Below, in pieces: positions 26,101-38,100 of a stretch of DNA of 64,000 bases (positions are counted from its first letter, which is position 1; each line of letters begins with the position of its first letter). The stretch is from Symsagittifera roscoffensis. Taxonomy: Eukaryota > Xenacoelomorpha > Acoela > Convolutidae. A program made the translations under genes and the position numbers. The DNA lies in NCBI RefSeq assembly GCF_963678635.1, contig NC_087071.1, forward strand, positions 8,605,842-8,669,841. Reading direction: 5' to 3'. The notes beneath the pieces were generated by a model. It was not told the origin of the DNA, ran no database searches, and saw only the letters and a list, made by a program, of their open reading frames with translations.

Positions 26101-29100
26101 GTACCATCGATTTGTACATGTTCAATCTTTGGTGCCAGTGGAGACGTCTAGCAGAATTTCTCTCTAACATTGAGAGCACTCGATTGGATTTGCCGCAGAT
26201 ATATGTGATATGCTCGCTCCACTTCAAGCTGGTCGAAATGATAATTCCGAAGTCTTTTTCGGACGAGACAGTTTTCAGTTTTTCGTTATACAAAATCAGA
26301 GAGCTGGGGCAGCTTTTCGTGAAGGAGAGGAGGTGACACTTATCCATGTTGAAAACCATATCGTCCAAGTCGCACCACGTTTCCAAGAGTCGTAGATCTT
26401 GTTGGAGAAGTGAAGTGAAGCTTTTATCTCGAATTGACAATAACTTGGTATCATCAGCGAATAAGAAGGGTAGAGACAACAAGCCGATCACGTAGATTAG
26501 AAATAAAATAGGACCAAGGATGGATCCTTGGGGAACTCCACTAGTGACTTACAGGAAACCGGCCGGATGTTGCTTCGCCTATCTGAACATATTGCTTCCG
26601 ACCAGATAGATAACTCTTGATTATTTTCAGCAGACTTCCTCCTACGCCAAGATGCTGAAGCTTCTGGATAAAAATACTGTGATTGAATTTGTCAAAGGCT
26701 TTTGAGAAGTCTATATACACTGTTTCAAAAACAATGTCAGTGTTCAACACGCCTTTATAGATGTTGTCAATGAAGGTCAAAAGTTGTAATACAGGCGATT
26801 TCCGCTTCTGGAAGCCAAATTGACACGGAGGAATGCGATCGTACACAAAAGCAAATAATGAATCAAATAGCAGTTCTCGAACACTTTAGATCAGATGTTC
26901 AACAATGTAATGGGTCGATAGTTGGTTACATCTGCTTTTGATCCTTTTTTGAAAAGAGGGCTCATCTTTCCAACTTTCCACTCGTCCGGAAATACACATT
27001 ATTGTTGTATTTTATAGAAGAGTTTTGATAGAGACAGTGAAAGTTCAGGTACTTCTTTGAAAAGAACAGCCGGGAGTTGGTCGGGGCCACGTGACTTCCT
27101 AACATCCAGTCCCACGAGATTTTGGTTTATTTTGAACGGGGAAATGTCGTAGTCGGTTAGAACAGGATTACTAGGAGCTTCAGGGCGCGTTGACGCCGGT
27201 GAAAACACGGAGTTGAAATAATTGAATAGTTCGCATTGATAAGTTGCGCTCTCAGCAGTCTGGTTGCCCCAGTGAATCTTAGCTGGAATTAGCGAGCAAC
27301 TGTTCGGCGACTTCAAATATTTAAAAAGATGCTTAGTGCTCCTGCCTTCAACAAGTTTGGATTCATAATCGGCTTTGTCAGTTTCAAGAGCATTTGACAA
27401 AACTGCTTCTGAGTTCTGTATCTTCTGAAATATGGTACCGGATGGTTTAACGGCGCCTTTCGTCTTTAAATTTTTCAGTTTCTTCATCAGGTGGGACGAT
27501 TTTGGTGAAACCCAGGGAGGCAAAGTAACTCGGTGCGACGTCTTGAAAGGAATACAGCGTAACATCAGTGGTGCACGCAACCATACATGCCATTCCTCCA
27601 GCAACACATTCGGATTCGTCCAGCACTTTCCAACGAGAGGAAACTCGGATATCAAGGCGGAGAGACTAGCATAGTCGGCATGTGCAAAGCTGAAGCGCAG
27701 CATAGGTGTTAAAAGGGGATCTTTTTCTGACACGGAAATTGCGATAGAGATGGGATAATGATCAGAAAACGGATAGGAACTAAGGACAGTATCATCAATG
27801 CTCACTGAAATGATAGCGTCTGGAGAGGAGACAGCAACCACGTCTAACAACTTCGAAGACGTTGTGTTGAAATCAACTACATGCAACAGGTTGAATCTGC
27901 CGAGAAGCCTAACGATATGCGATTCATAAGCATCGTCAGAACTGAGTGTGTCCCAATCAATTCCAGGCAGGTTGGCATCACCAATAATCAAGATAAAGTC
28001 TAGAGGATATTTAACTCTCGTGAGTTCTGAAAAGATAGATTCCCATTTATCTAAGCTCCATCGATACGAGCTATTAGCATGAGGATTGTAATGCAAACCA
28101 AGAGCAAAGAGAAGCTTGTGAGGGTAACTCGACAAGCTATTACGTCCATAGTATCATTTACGTTAAACCTTAATGGGGAATGCAGAAGAAAGCTGGCTAT
28201 ACTAATGAGAACACCACCATGCTTGGAAACTCCGTTGTGTGCCGGTCGTTCACTGCGATTTAAACAAAACTGAGGTAATTGACATTCGGCGTCATTAAAA
28301 TCGGACGTTAACCAGGTTTCAGACAGGTAGAGAATGTGTGGCATGGATAAAATAACGGACTTTGCGAAAGAAGTGCTTCTGTCAATTGAGCTAAGACTGC
28401 GAACGTTAAAAACCAGAACTTGCAGGGACTGTAGTCAATCGGTTCTGCTGCCAATATTATTATCATCAAGTTTAACATCACTCAGATTGACTGGGTTGTC
28501 GTCAAGAAACAGCTTTAAAGACCGCAATTTGAGACGTCAAGAATTGGTTCCACTTAACAGCAGCTCCCGACGCTTGTACAGGCACGCATTCTCTTGCTCA
28601 CGGTTGGCCTTGCTGAGCCGAAGCTTCTCAGGTGTGAAGATTTGGCGAGGATTTTTCGAACACCGTAGACACTGTTCAGTGTCACGAGAAGGGTGCGGGG
28701 TCTGCCTTGTTGAGCTTGCCTAGGCGTACAAGATCGCTGATTTGTGGTGTTTCTGATAAGTGATCGAAAACTGCCGAGACAGCAGTATGTTCACAGTCAA
28801 TTAATTTAGCGGGAGATTTATTGGGAAACTCTTCAATGCCGTGAATGCGTAGTTGGTGAGGAACGGTTGCTGACTCGTCCATATGGCGCTTGGGAATACT
28901 CGCTGTTGGCGGAGTTGCGAGATTAACAGGTATGCTTTCAACCGACTTAGAGTTTTACCACATCAGAGTAAATGGAATGACAATTTTCGTTCATAGTTTT
29001 CTCCATTTTGGGAAGGCTGGATGTCAGGTCTGAGATGCCCGAGGAGAGAGATTTGAGATCGTCAGCCATCGCAGCTTCCTTGTTCCAAGAAACTTTCAGT

Positions 29101-32100
29101 TGGGAAACACTCGCCCTGACCAGGCATTTCAAACTATCTTTTGGTAAACTAGATAACAATCTGTTAATATCGTCGTCAATCGCCAAAACTAGTTCACTGA
29201 TGGTCGGATAATAATCCTTTGTTGGTAAGCCCCGCGCGCTGCTTGGGCCGGGCATTGCAGTCTAAAGATACAAATTTCTGATGCGCGGTAAAAAGGCGGA
29301 ATTGAAATTGGTATTGCAACAAAGCGACAGATTAAATTGATTTTGACAGGTTATTAATTAAGCCAATTTGTAATTGAGCGATAATGGCCAACGAAAGTGT
29401 AGTTTGGAAAGCGGCCCGGTGGTCTACTAGTAACGTCTTGCGTTATCCTCGGGTGTCAAGCGGTTAATCGCGGTTCGATCCCCGGGAGGGGAAGTTTTTT
29501 GTTTTTTTTGTAGGCAGAATCGAAGAAACTTAAACTTGTATTTTTTCTTCCAGTTCCAGCCGGTTATCGGGTGACTCGATCCATTTCGTCTGAGACTATT
29601 TAATAAGTTTACGTTCATTACTCTTTAAAATTTTCTTCATAGAAGAACGTTGGGAAAATTTCATGTTACGCCCAAATACATACCACGATACATATCAGAA
29701 GCGTATTAAAAGTAGATTGCGTAATTTGAAAACTAAAGCGGCAGAGCTTATGTCGACAGCCGAAAACCCATCAGTAGAAATTTAATATCAAAATTCTATA
29801 ATTATACATACAATAGTTTGAGTTCTAGATATAGCATGCAGTAGTTACTAGTACCCAGCCTTAATAAGTGAAAATCACTTCAATCTCGTATTCATAAGAA
29901 AGAAAATTACCAAAAAGGAATTGGTAATTGCACAACAAAGATAAAACGCAAATTTCAAATACAACAGATTTTTAAAAGGCAACCATACTCAAAATACTTC
30001 TAGTGAACTTAACTTCCAGCGGATTCGAGACCTGCAGAGGCTTTCAGAAAACAAAATCAATCACATTTTTTTGCACTTTGGGTATCCGCCTTCTTTTCGG
30101 CAATGGAATTTGAAATCAAAAACCAAGCCACGAGAAAATCAAATTTGAGCAAATGCAACAGAAATTTTTGTGAAAAAAGGGGAAAACGAACTCGACTTAA
30201 ATAAGTGTCTACACTTTGTCCATTGACACTTAAAAGGGCATCAAGTCGTTGGTTCCACGATACATACAACTGGAATACAGCCCAAAACCGACTACGCTAC
30301 AAAATCATGGCTATCACATGCAAACTTGACCACAATATATGCCCCAATAAAACCTATTTTATCAAGCAGATATAACGGATGCTGTTTCAATCCACTGAGC
30401 AAAGAAATCTGTGAACTTATTTGTTAAAAATACCTCGTACTGTAACAAGCTCCGGCTAATTGAACGAACGCTAAAAAATTTCAGCTATATGACATACTTA
30501 CTGAGCTCGTTTAGCACCAATAACCAATTGGCGTAGAGCATTACCGCTTAGCATCAATAATCGGTGTTATAAAAACCAGCGGACCATACGTAAGTGTTAT
30601 ATAATAGTTATGAAACAATTATATAACAGTAACGAAAGTTATGCAAATTCATTCATATGATGCAATTTCTTGCTTGGCTTACATACTCCGCGCATTTTCG
30701 GTTGGTTTATACTTCGGCTGATTTATTCACTCTCCAATAATCAAGCTGAATAACCATGTGACTAAAGCAATACCTCTGGATTGATAAGCTATGCATCAGC
30801 TGATATCATCTGAATGCTTCTAATTTTAAGATCACGCCTAATTTGGCTCAACTTATAGAAACTTTATTGGAAATATTCTTTTAAAAAAATAAATTTTGCT
30901 GTCTATTGATTCATGGGTAGACAATGAGTGGGAATTTATAAATGCCAGTTGTCAGACCTCTTCAAGATGCTCATATTATATTGATGTTAAAATTACTTCT
31001 GTTATTTAATCTGTCTTAAACTTGCTTATTATTTAACAAATTGGAGAAATAAATAAATCATCTTCCTCTTTTTTAATGCACGTACAGGTATCCCGTTCAC
31101 ATTTCCCAAAACAGATCTGGTCCACAGAACATTGCAGTCCGCGTAGGGTAGATTTTGGAATGGGGTCACCATTTGACCTTCAGGGGTCACGAAGCAGTTG
31201 GAAGAAGTAGAGTCCTTATTCTGAAACACCTCTCAAATCAAAAACATAGACATCAGACACAGTAAGAAAAGAGTTACGGAAAAAGAACAAGACAAAACAA
31301 TATCCAAAGCATTTTAAAGAAAAACAAGGATAGTCAGTTGCTGAGCAAGTAGCGCAGAATATTCCGACCACATTCGTAAAAATTAATTTTTTTTTTCAAA
31401 TAAATGTTATTTTGATGAGAAAACTATCAGAACCACGACTGAAAGAGCTTTAATAAGATATATCACTCAACATACTCTTATGATTGTTCGTGGTACCTGA
31501 TTGAGTATTAAAAAAAGAAAAATCAAACACCCGAAGACGAAGTTCCTCCCCATTTTCGCTGTTCGGAACAAAAATATATTAAAGAACTCTCTGAAAGTCA
31601 AGATTTTTTTGGCGGACACGTTAATTTGATACATTCAATTACCCTATTTGAGAAAATTGAATCCGTTTTCTCATATTTAAATCAGTTTCTCAATCCAAAA
31701 AACATAGGCAACAGACAAGTGGAAAAAGTCAATATACGCAAGAAAGTAAAAAAAAAACGTTAGAAAATACCGTTTGAATTCTCGTTAAAAAATTTGAACG
31801 TAGAAAAATTCTCATAATTCTTTTCAAAAACAGCGCTCGAAAAAACATGAAAATCGACGCACCAAAAAGTGGGATAAAAAAGCGCTAACGAAACTTGATA
31901 GTTGAAAACCAACTTAATTAGTTTAAAATCAACTAGAAATGCCGTCTTTGAATGATGGAGCCGACATGCCGTCTATACAGCTGCGAATGACACTACATTA
32001 GTCTCCCCAGACAGGGGTGCGCCGAAAGCGGAGTAGCTTAAGGATAAGACAAAATCATTGTGATTTAAAAGTAATCAAACATAACCAACAAACAGTAAAG

Positions 32101-35100
32101 CAAAGAACGCAAAGCAAAGAAACAGAAAAAAAATACTTCCGAATTTCAAACCAGCAAATATATAGCCAAGAGCAGTTATTAATTGGCTTTTTTGGATAAA
32201 ACAAACCAAATTAGAGAAAACGGTATTTCTGGGAAAAAAAAACTTTTCTTCCACTGGGAAATCTAATAACTAAATTCCACTATCGTAACTAGAAATCGAT
32301 CACGTTTTTTCGCGCCATATCAGCTTTCAGCTTTTATAGGCAAAGCGGAGTCAAAACAGTAAAAAAAATGAAAAAAAAAAATTCTAGGTGGAACAAAAAT
32401 CTCGATGAAAAACACTCAGGGCTCAGCTAAAGCTGGAGGTACGTATTTGATAATTTTTGACTTTTTTATAATGATGCGGGATAAAACCCGTAACTTCAAA
32501 AAGTTAGGCTCTGCCCAAAAGCTTAGTTGTTTCTCTGTAAAAATAAGTGAGATGAGTGAAATTCTAGAATTTTCCCAAAAACCTAGCCTTTATTTTAGCA
32601 AAAAAAATAAGGAGTAGCCGCTTCTGCAGGAAAAACTCGCGCAACTGCTCCTTTCGATTGAAATTTTCATCTTAGATTTGATAGGGTAATTTATATAAAA
32701 AAAAGATTCTATTAAATAATCAAAATCAAAAATCAGTAATTATTTTCCTGCTAAACGCAGGTCGTGGCCGGTAAAGTAGGGAAAATTACCAAAATTGTGT
32801 ATTCTGAGAATTGGCAAGTAACTTTCGAGTCGAGCAAAAAAAAACTACCAAAAAACGGTCCAATTTTCAAAACTTTTTTCTAAAAGAAACTGGGCTTATA
32901 AAATTTTAAATTTAGGCTTCCAACAACCTGTTGTGTCAATTCAACCTATGATATCAGTTTTGGCAGGATATTTATCGAGAAAAGACCAAAAACGGTCAAC
33001 TTAGAGAGTTGACATTTCCAAGAATCATAACTTCGTTTTTAAAAAATTGGCCGTAGCCGCATGTAGAAGAGATTCATCCAATCTGTTATTTCGATTGAAC
33101 GCAAAAACCTAGATTTGGCCGGTAGTTCTCGAGAAAAGTAAAAAAAAAGGTCAAAAAATTTCCGAGGGCCATATTTTTTTGTATAATACCAAAGGAGCTT
33201 CCCACAACCCGTTCTTTGGATTGCAACCAAAATCTCGTACAGAAGGGTCTTTTTCGTTAAATTCATAAAGATTTGGAAAGCTAAAAAAAATTGACTTTTC
33301 CGAGGACGACAACTTTTTGTGTACAAAATTGTGAGTGGCACCGCTAATGCAGGGGAGCTTCTCACTACCCGTTATCTCCATACAATCCACAACATCTGGT
33401 TTGGGAGATCAGTTTTTAAGAAAGATTTGAAGATTCAACAAACGGTAAAAAAATCAGAAATCAAAAACAAAGACTATTCCGAGGGCTATAACTTTTTAAG
33501 CAAAAAAATTGGGCATAACCGATTCTGGAGGCGAACTTAGTCTACATAATTGCTAAAAGTGATGCAAGCCAATTATGACGCATTAGCTGTACAGTCAACT
33601 TGAAAAAGAAATTACCAAGTTACATGCCTCAATTTATAGAGCGGACGGATTTTAATTAGTATACGAAAAAGTTCACTAAAAACGTCCGACCATGTCCAGG
33701 TTCGAACCCTCTTGTTTTGAAGCTAAATAGCTATTTGTAATATACTAATCCATGTTTATATACTTAGCATTGGCCGTACTTAATAGCTGGTTATTGATCA
33801 AAATGAAAAATTTCTAAATGAACACATTTAGTCGGAATAATATTTGCGTCGTAAAAATATTTGCGACTTAGGTTGGAAAAAAAAAGAAAGTTCATACTAG
33901 ACCACAAGCGTTGCTTGTCTAAGAACCTGTTTTCATCAAACAGGAACTCTAGACAAACATGCCAAGCAACACACTTGAAAGTCAAATTAGCAACCGGAAA
34001 AAAAGTACGAAGCGGAAACAAGGCCGACAATATTTGCACAGGAACCAGTTGAGCCGAAAAAAAAAACGTATTATGTAAAATTTCAAGTCCCTCTTGAACT
34101 ACCCTGTAGTAACTAGTACCTAGACAGTAGTTAATTTTGAATTTTGGTGAAATTGAGAATATCAGCTGAAGAGCATGCCAGGTGAAAAACATGTCAAGTG
34201 ATTCAACTGATTTTGTTAAAGGAATTGTTAAACATAGCCAATCGAGGATTGGAAAAAGAGTATTGAACGCAAAAACAAAAAAAGACTTTCTTAAAAAATC
34301 TCAACTTTCGAATTTCAGAAAAATAGATGCCCTTCAAACTCCTTGGATTTCTGGAACAATTTATGATCGGCGCTTTTTTGATAACATGAACCCAACTTGA
34401 GAAAACTGGATCTATTGGTAAAGTTATTATTCCGCTGGGAAATCTTAAAAATAAATTCCACTTTCGAAACTAGAAATCGTTCACGTTTTTTTTGCGCCAT
34501 TTCCACGTTCGTATTTGAAGAAAGCTATTTATGTCACTTTCAGCAGATGAATTTCAATTGAACTCAAAAAGTGCATTATACCTAAGTGCACCAATATTTT
34601 AAGACTTTTTCCTGAAACAAAAAATTAGCAAGACCTACATAAGAGTCTTCACTGCGTTCATTACTCTTAATTAGAAAAAGGTCTATATTCCAGTTTGATA
34701 ATGTTTGCTAATCGCAAGCGTAATAACTCCATCAGTTATGTTTTTGAAATCATCTCACCACTAATTTATTCGAATTAGAAAAAGTGGAACCGTGAAAAAA
34801 ATGCTCTTTTCTAAGAATAACTGCCACAGCAGCAGTGTAAAACTAGAAAAGACCTTTGAAACGTAGTGAAAAATATATACAGAGACAAAGCTGCACTTCG
34901 CAAACACTAGCGAGCTCACGGCAAAAAGCAGCTCTATATAGATCAACAAGAAAAAGTCGATATAAGCCTCAAAATAACAAAAATTCGACTACGTCTCGCA
35001 GTCGATCTACGACCAAGAGACTATGAGTCTCCAACGCCTAATCACTCAGTCACTGACGCTTAATAAATCACAAACACTAGCCACAAATAAAGCAGAGAAC

Positions 35101-38100
35101 ACGTGCTATGACACTTTCAATGCTACAGAGCGTGATGAACACTTTTATTTGCGAGTTAGTTAGAAAAAAAAGAAGGTTCGTACCAATACACTTCGCTCGC
35201 AAGATCGCAAGTAAGATTTAACCAATGATTTACACCTGAATTCTTCATTCACTATTAAAAACATGAAAGTAATTAATTAACTTTTTGAAGCAATTCAAAT
35301 CACGAAGTAAAAATTTCAATATGATCTCCCATTCCGCCTTGATTCTTTGTGGTCCTTGCTACTTCTTAAAAGAACAGTACCATTTAGATAGTTGCTTCCC
35401 ATTTTCAAAGTTAAAACAGATCTCTTTAACAAGATCCCCCCTCGGGTTCCTAGTAACGAATATCTCCCCTATTAAGCAATTAATCAGCGATTTACCATAT
35501 GACAATTTTATACCTAATAACGATCTCCCCCTTTTGCAAAAGGGGGATATAGTTAAGAGATTTTTCATTACAAACAATTCAGTTTGGCAATGGAAATCTA
35601 AAAACACTTCATGAATTTACCGTCAGGGCAGCTGGAACAAGGAACTTCGTGTATGCTTCCACGCAAGCACTGATCAAATTTGAACCATCTGGAGACGTAG
35701 CAGTAGAATGTAGGTAGTTTCCTGGAAGGCTGAAAGTGGCAGTGTTACAGCTGGGTTGAGAAGGAGAGGGAATTATCAGTCCTCCTGTGTCCCCCGTTGT
35801 GATGGAATAAGAAGGAGAGGGGGCGCCATAGTCTGCAAAAAATACATCTTCATACAAAAATAATTAGAAAAACTTTTATACCAGCTTAAAACTTCCCCAA
35901 ATGTTATTTCACCGGTTGGAGGGCTTCCAATAGCATCCGGCTCCTCGTAGGAACGACTTCGAAGAAATGGATAAGCCCCTTATTCGAACATCTAAGAAAA
36001 GATCGTATTTGTTCATGATGAGGACCTGCCTACTAGCATGCGTGCCGCTTAGCATGCGCTTTTAGCACTAGAATTGAGTTTGTTCCATCAAAGTATGGAA
36101 CTGTTTTAATTGCACATGCTAAGCGGCACGCATGCAAGTCGCTACACCCCAGTTCATGATTCAGGGGCGGATCTAGGATTTTTTCGAGCCCCCCCCCCCC
36201 CCCCCCCCCTCAAAATTAGTATATATTGGCACTGAAGGCGCTTTTAGAAAATTTTTAGGGTCCGTTGCCAAAAAAATGGATATCTCAAAATAGTACAAAA
36301 TGGGCACTTTGGGTTGGCAAGGGATCGATTCCCTGAGAGGGGGCGTCGCCCCGGCCTCCCTAAATCCGCCCCGTTCATGATTTACACAATTTTATAACGC
36401 TTGCCAATCGCAAGAGTAACAAAAAATAAGCAAGCGCTAAGAGGGAATATATATTTTTTTGATCGATCTGCAGATATGCGGAAATGATTGAAACGCTCAA
36501 GAAATGTTATTTTGCTCACCATTGTGACATATAGGACTGTTGGTCATCAAATTGAAGTTCCGAGACCCCAGTTTGAACCTCATTTCAGATGACAATAAAC
36601 TACCAATCCCCCAGCCACCTGCTGTACCTGAAAGGGCAATTAATAGCAAATTATTATTATTATTTTCTAACTTTTATTTAACTATTTTCACCCCAATAGT
36701 ACTAAAAAATATCCGAATTAAAATCAAATTAAATTATAAAAGTAACTGTGAACTGATACATTTAATCAGCTTGATTACTCTAATAGCTAACCTGTTTTAA
36801 TGACGGAGCAATTTCCACTGGATGAGCTGCTACAAGTGGTTGGTAATTTTTTCCTACGTTTGCAGCCGCCTCGTTTTCGGTTTTCACGCACGGCTGAAAC
36901 AAAAAAAAAAAACATTTTTTTTACCTTGAGTGAATTTTTACCAACCAAAATTGCGTGAACTTATTAACGCACAACTTTGCAGCGCAAGATGATCAACTTT
37001 CGAAAAGCTTAAACTTAAACTCACTTTCAGTCGTGAAATTTCAAAAAACTTTGTCACCAGTGCCTACAAAAAAGTGGCCAGGAAAATTTTGTTTTTCAGA
37101 ACAATTTAGACCAAAGTAAAGCTAGAAGAGCGAATTAGTTAGTTAAGACGATTTATCCACAAGGTAAAGGACCAACTTACGAGCTGTTCAGCTCTCATGG
37201 AAAACCGCTGTTTGCCCGAGGTTAAGATTTGAATGCAATTTTTATGGCTATTTTTCTGTGCTGGGAAATGTTGCCTCACCCTCAAGCAACGAGCACGGAT
37301 TCTGGTGGGCCTCGAACATCCGTCCTTTCGATTGAGAGGCGGAGACGTAACCACTTCACTACCGCTACCAAAATTAAACTGATTATTTAGCTTAAAATTT
37401 GCGTACATTGTTTTAACTATTATTATTATTATTATTACTATTTTGCTAGTGAGACCAGCTGTATTGTAATCGGTACGAATTTCTTCAGAAAAAAAACTTT
37501 TTTTCGGTAAAAAACTGACAAATCTGCAGGAAATTGACCTTGCTGTAATATGAGATCTCAATAGCTTCCAGACCTCGTCCCCAACATATCTAGTGAAAAA
37601 GCGCGTGCCTTCGAGCCCCAACCGCACATTTTTCGCTAACATAGTTTCGGCTGAAGTTATATCAACTTAAATTGCGTAATTTCAAGGGAACAATTAAACT
37701 CTTAATTTGGTGTTTCTAACGTGAGATGGGGCGTACACCGACCGTTTCAAAACTTGATAGCTCAAAATTTTAACACTATATTTTCTTCAACTGAACATCA
37801 TTCAAGAAAAACGTATGAAATTTATGTAGATGTTGTTTTTTCGACACTTTTACTTTCTTTTCGAATACGTTTTTGGACTTTGCGTCTTCCATTACCTTTT
37901 CTATTCCCGTAACCTTGCAATGTTTTTTTTATGTGTATCGCAAGCGTTGCGAAGCTTCGCTTCTCTTTATTATCGTTATAGTTATAATACAGAGGAGAAT
38001 CATTGCATGCTAGCGAATAGAAAAAGAGACGAAAATAATCTAGCCGCAATGAAAAAAAAAACATAGCCAATAGACAGTTGGAAAAGAGTCAATGAACGCA

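Larger units (their letters stand above)
25547..29255 (-). mobile_element. LINE copy B, CR1/Jockey-like non-LTR retrotransposon
   Basis: Near-complete element reading right to left: a broken ORF1 (29255-28560), an AP endonuclease (28344-27660), and a reverse transcriptase with C-terminal domain (27100-25547). ORF2 is interrupted by a frameshift near 28100 and by stops near 27000 and 26500, so it is not autonomous. Placement in the CR1/Jockey group rests on the endonuclease-RT order, the FADDT box and the short-repeat tail. The 5' boundary is uncertain. Confidence 0.9.

Noticed and set aside
27432-28723. Plus-strand open frames across the LINE (27432-27674, 28334-28723)
   Set aside because: They are antisense shadows of the LINE ORF1 and endonuclease coding strand.
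29411-29494. Functional tRNA gene
   Set aside because: The A and B boxes are good, but no acceptor stem pairs and the variable region is too long; a SINE head explains it better.
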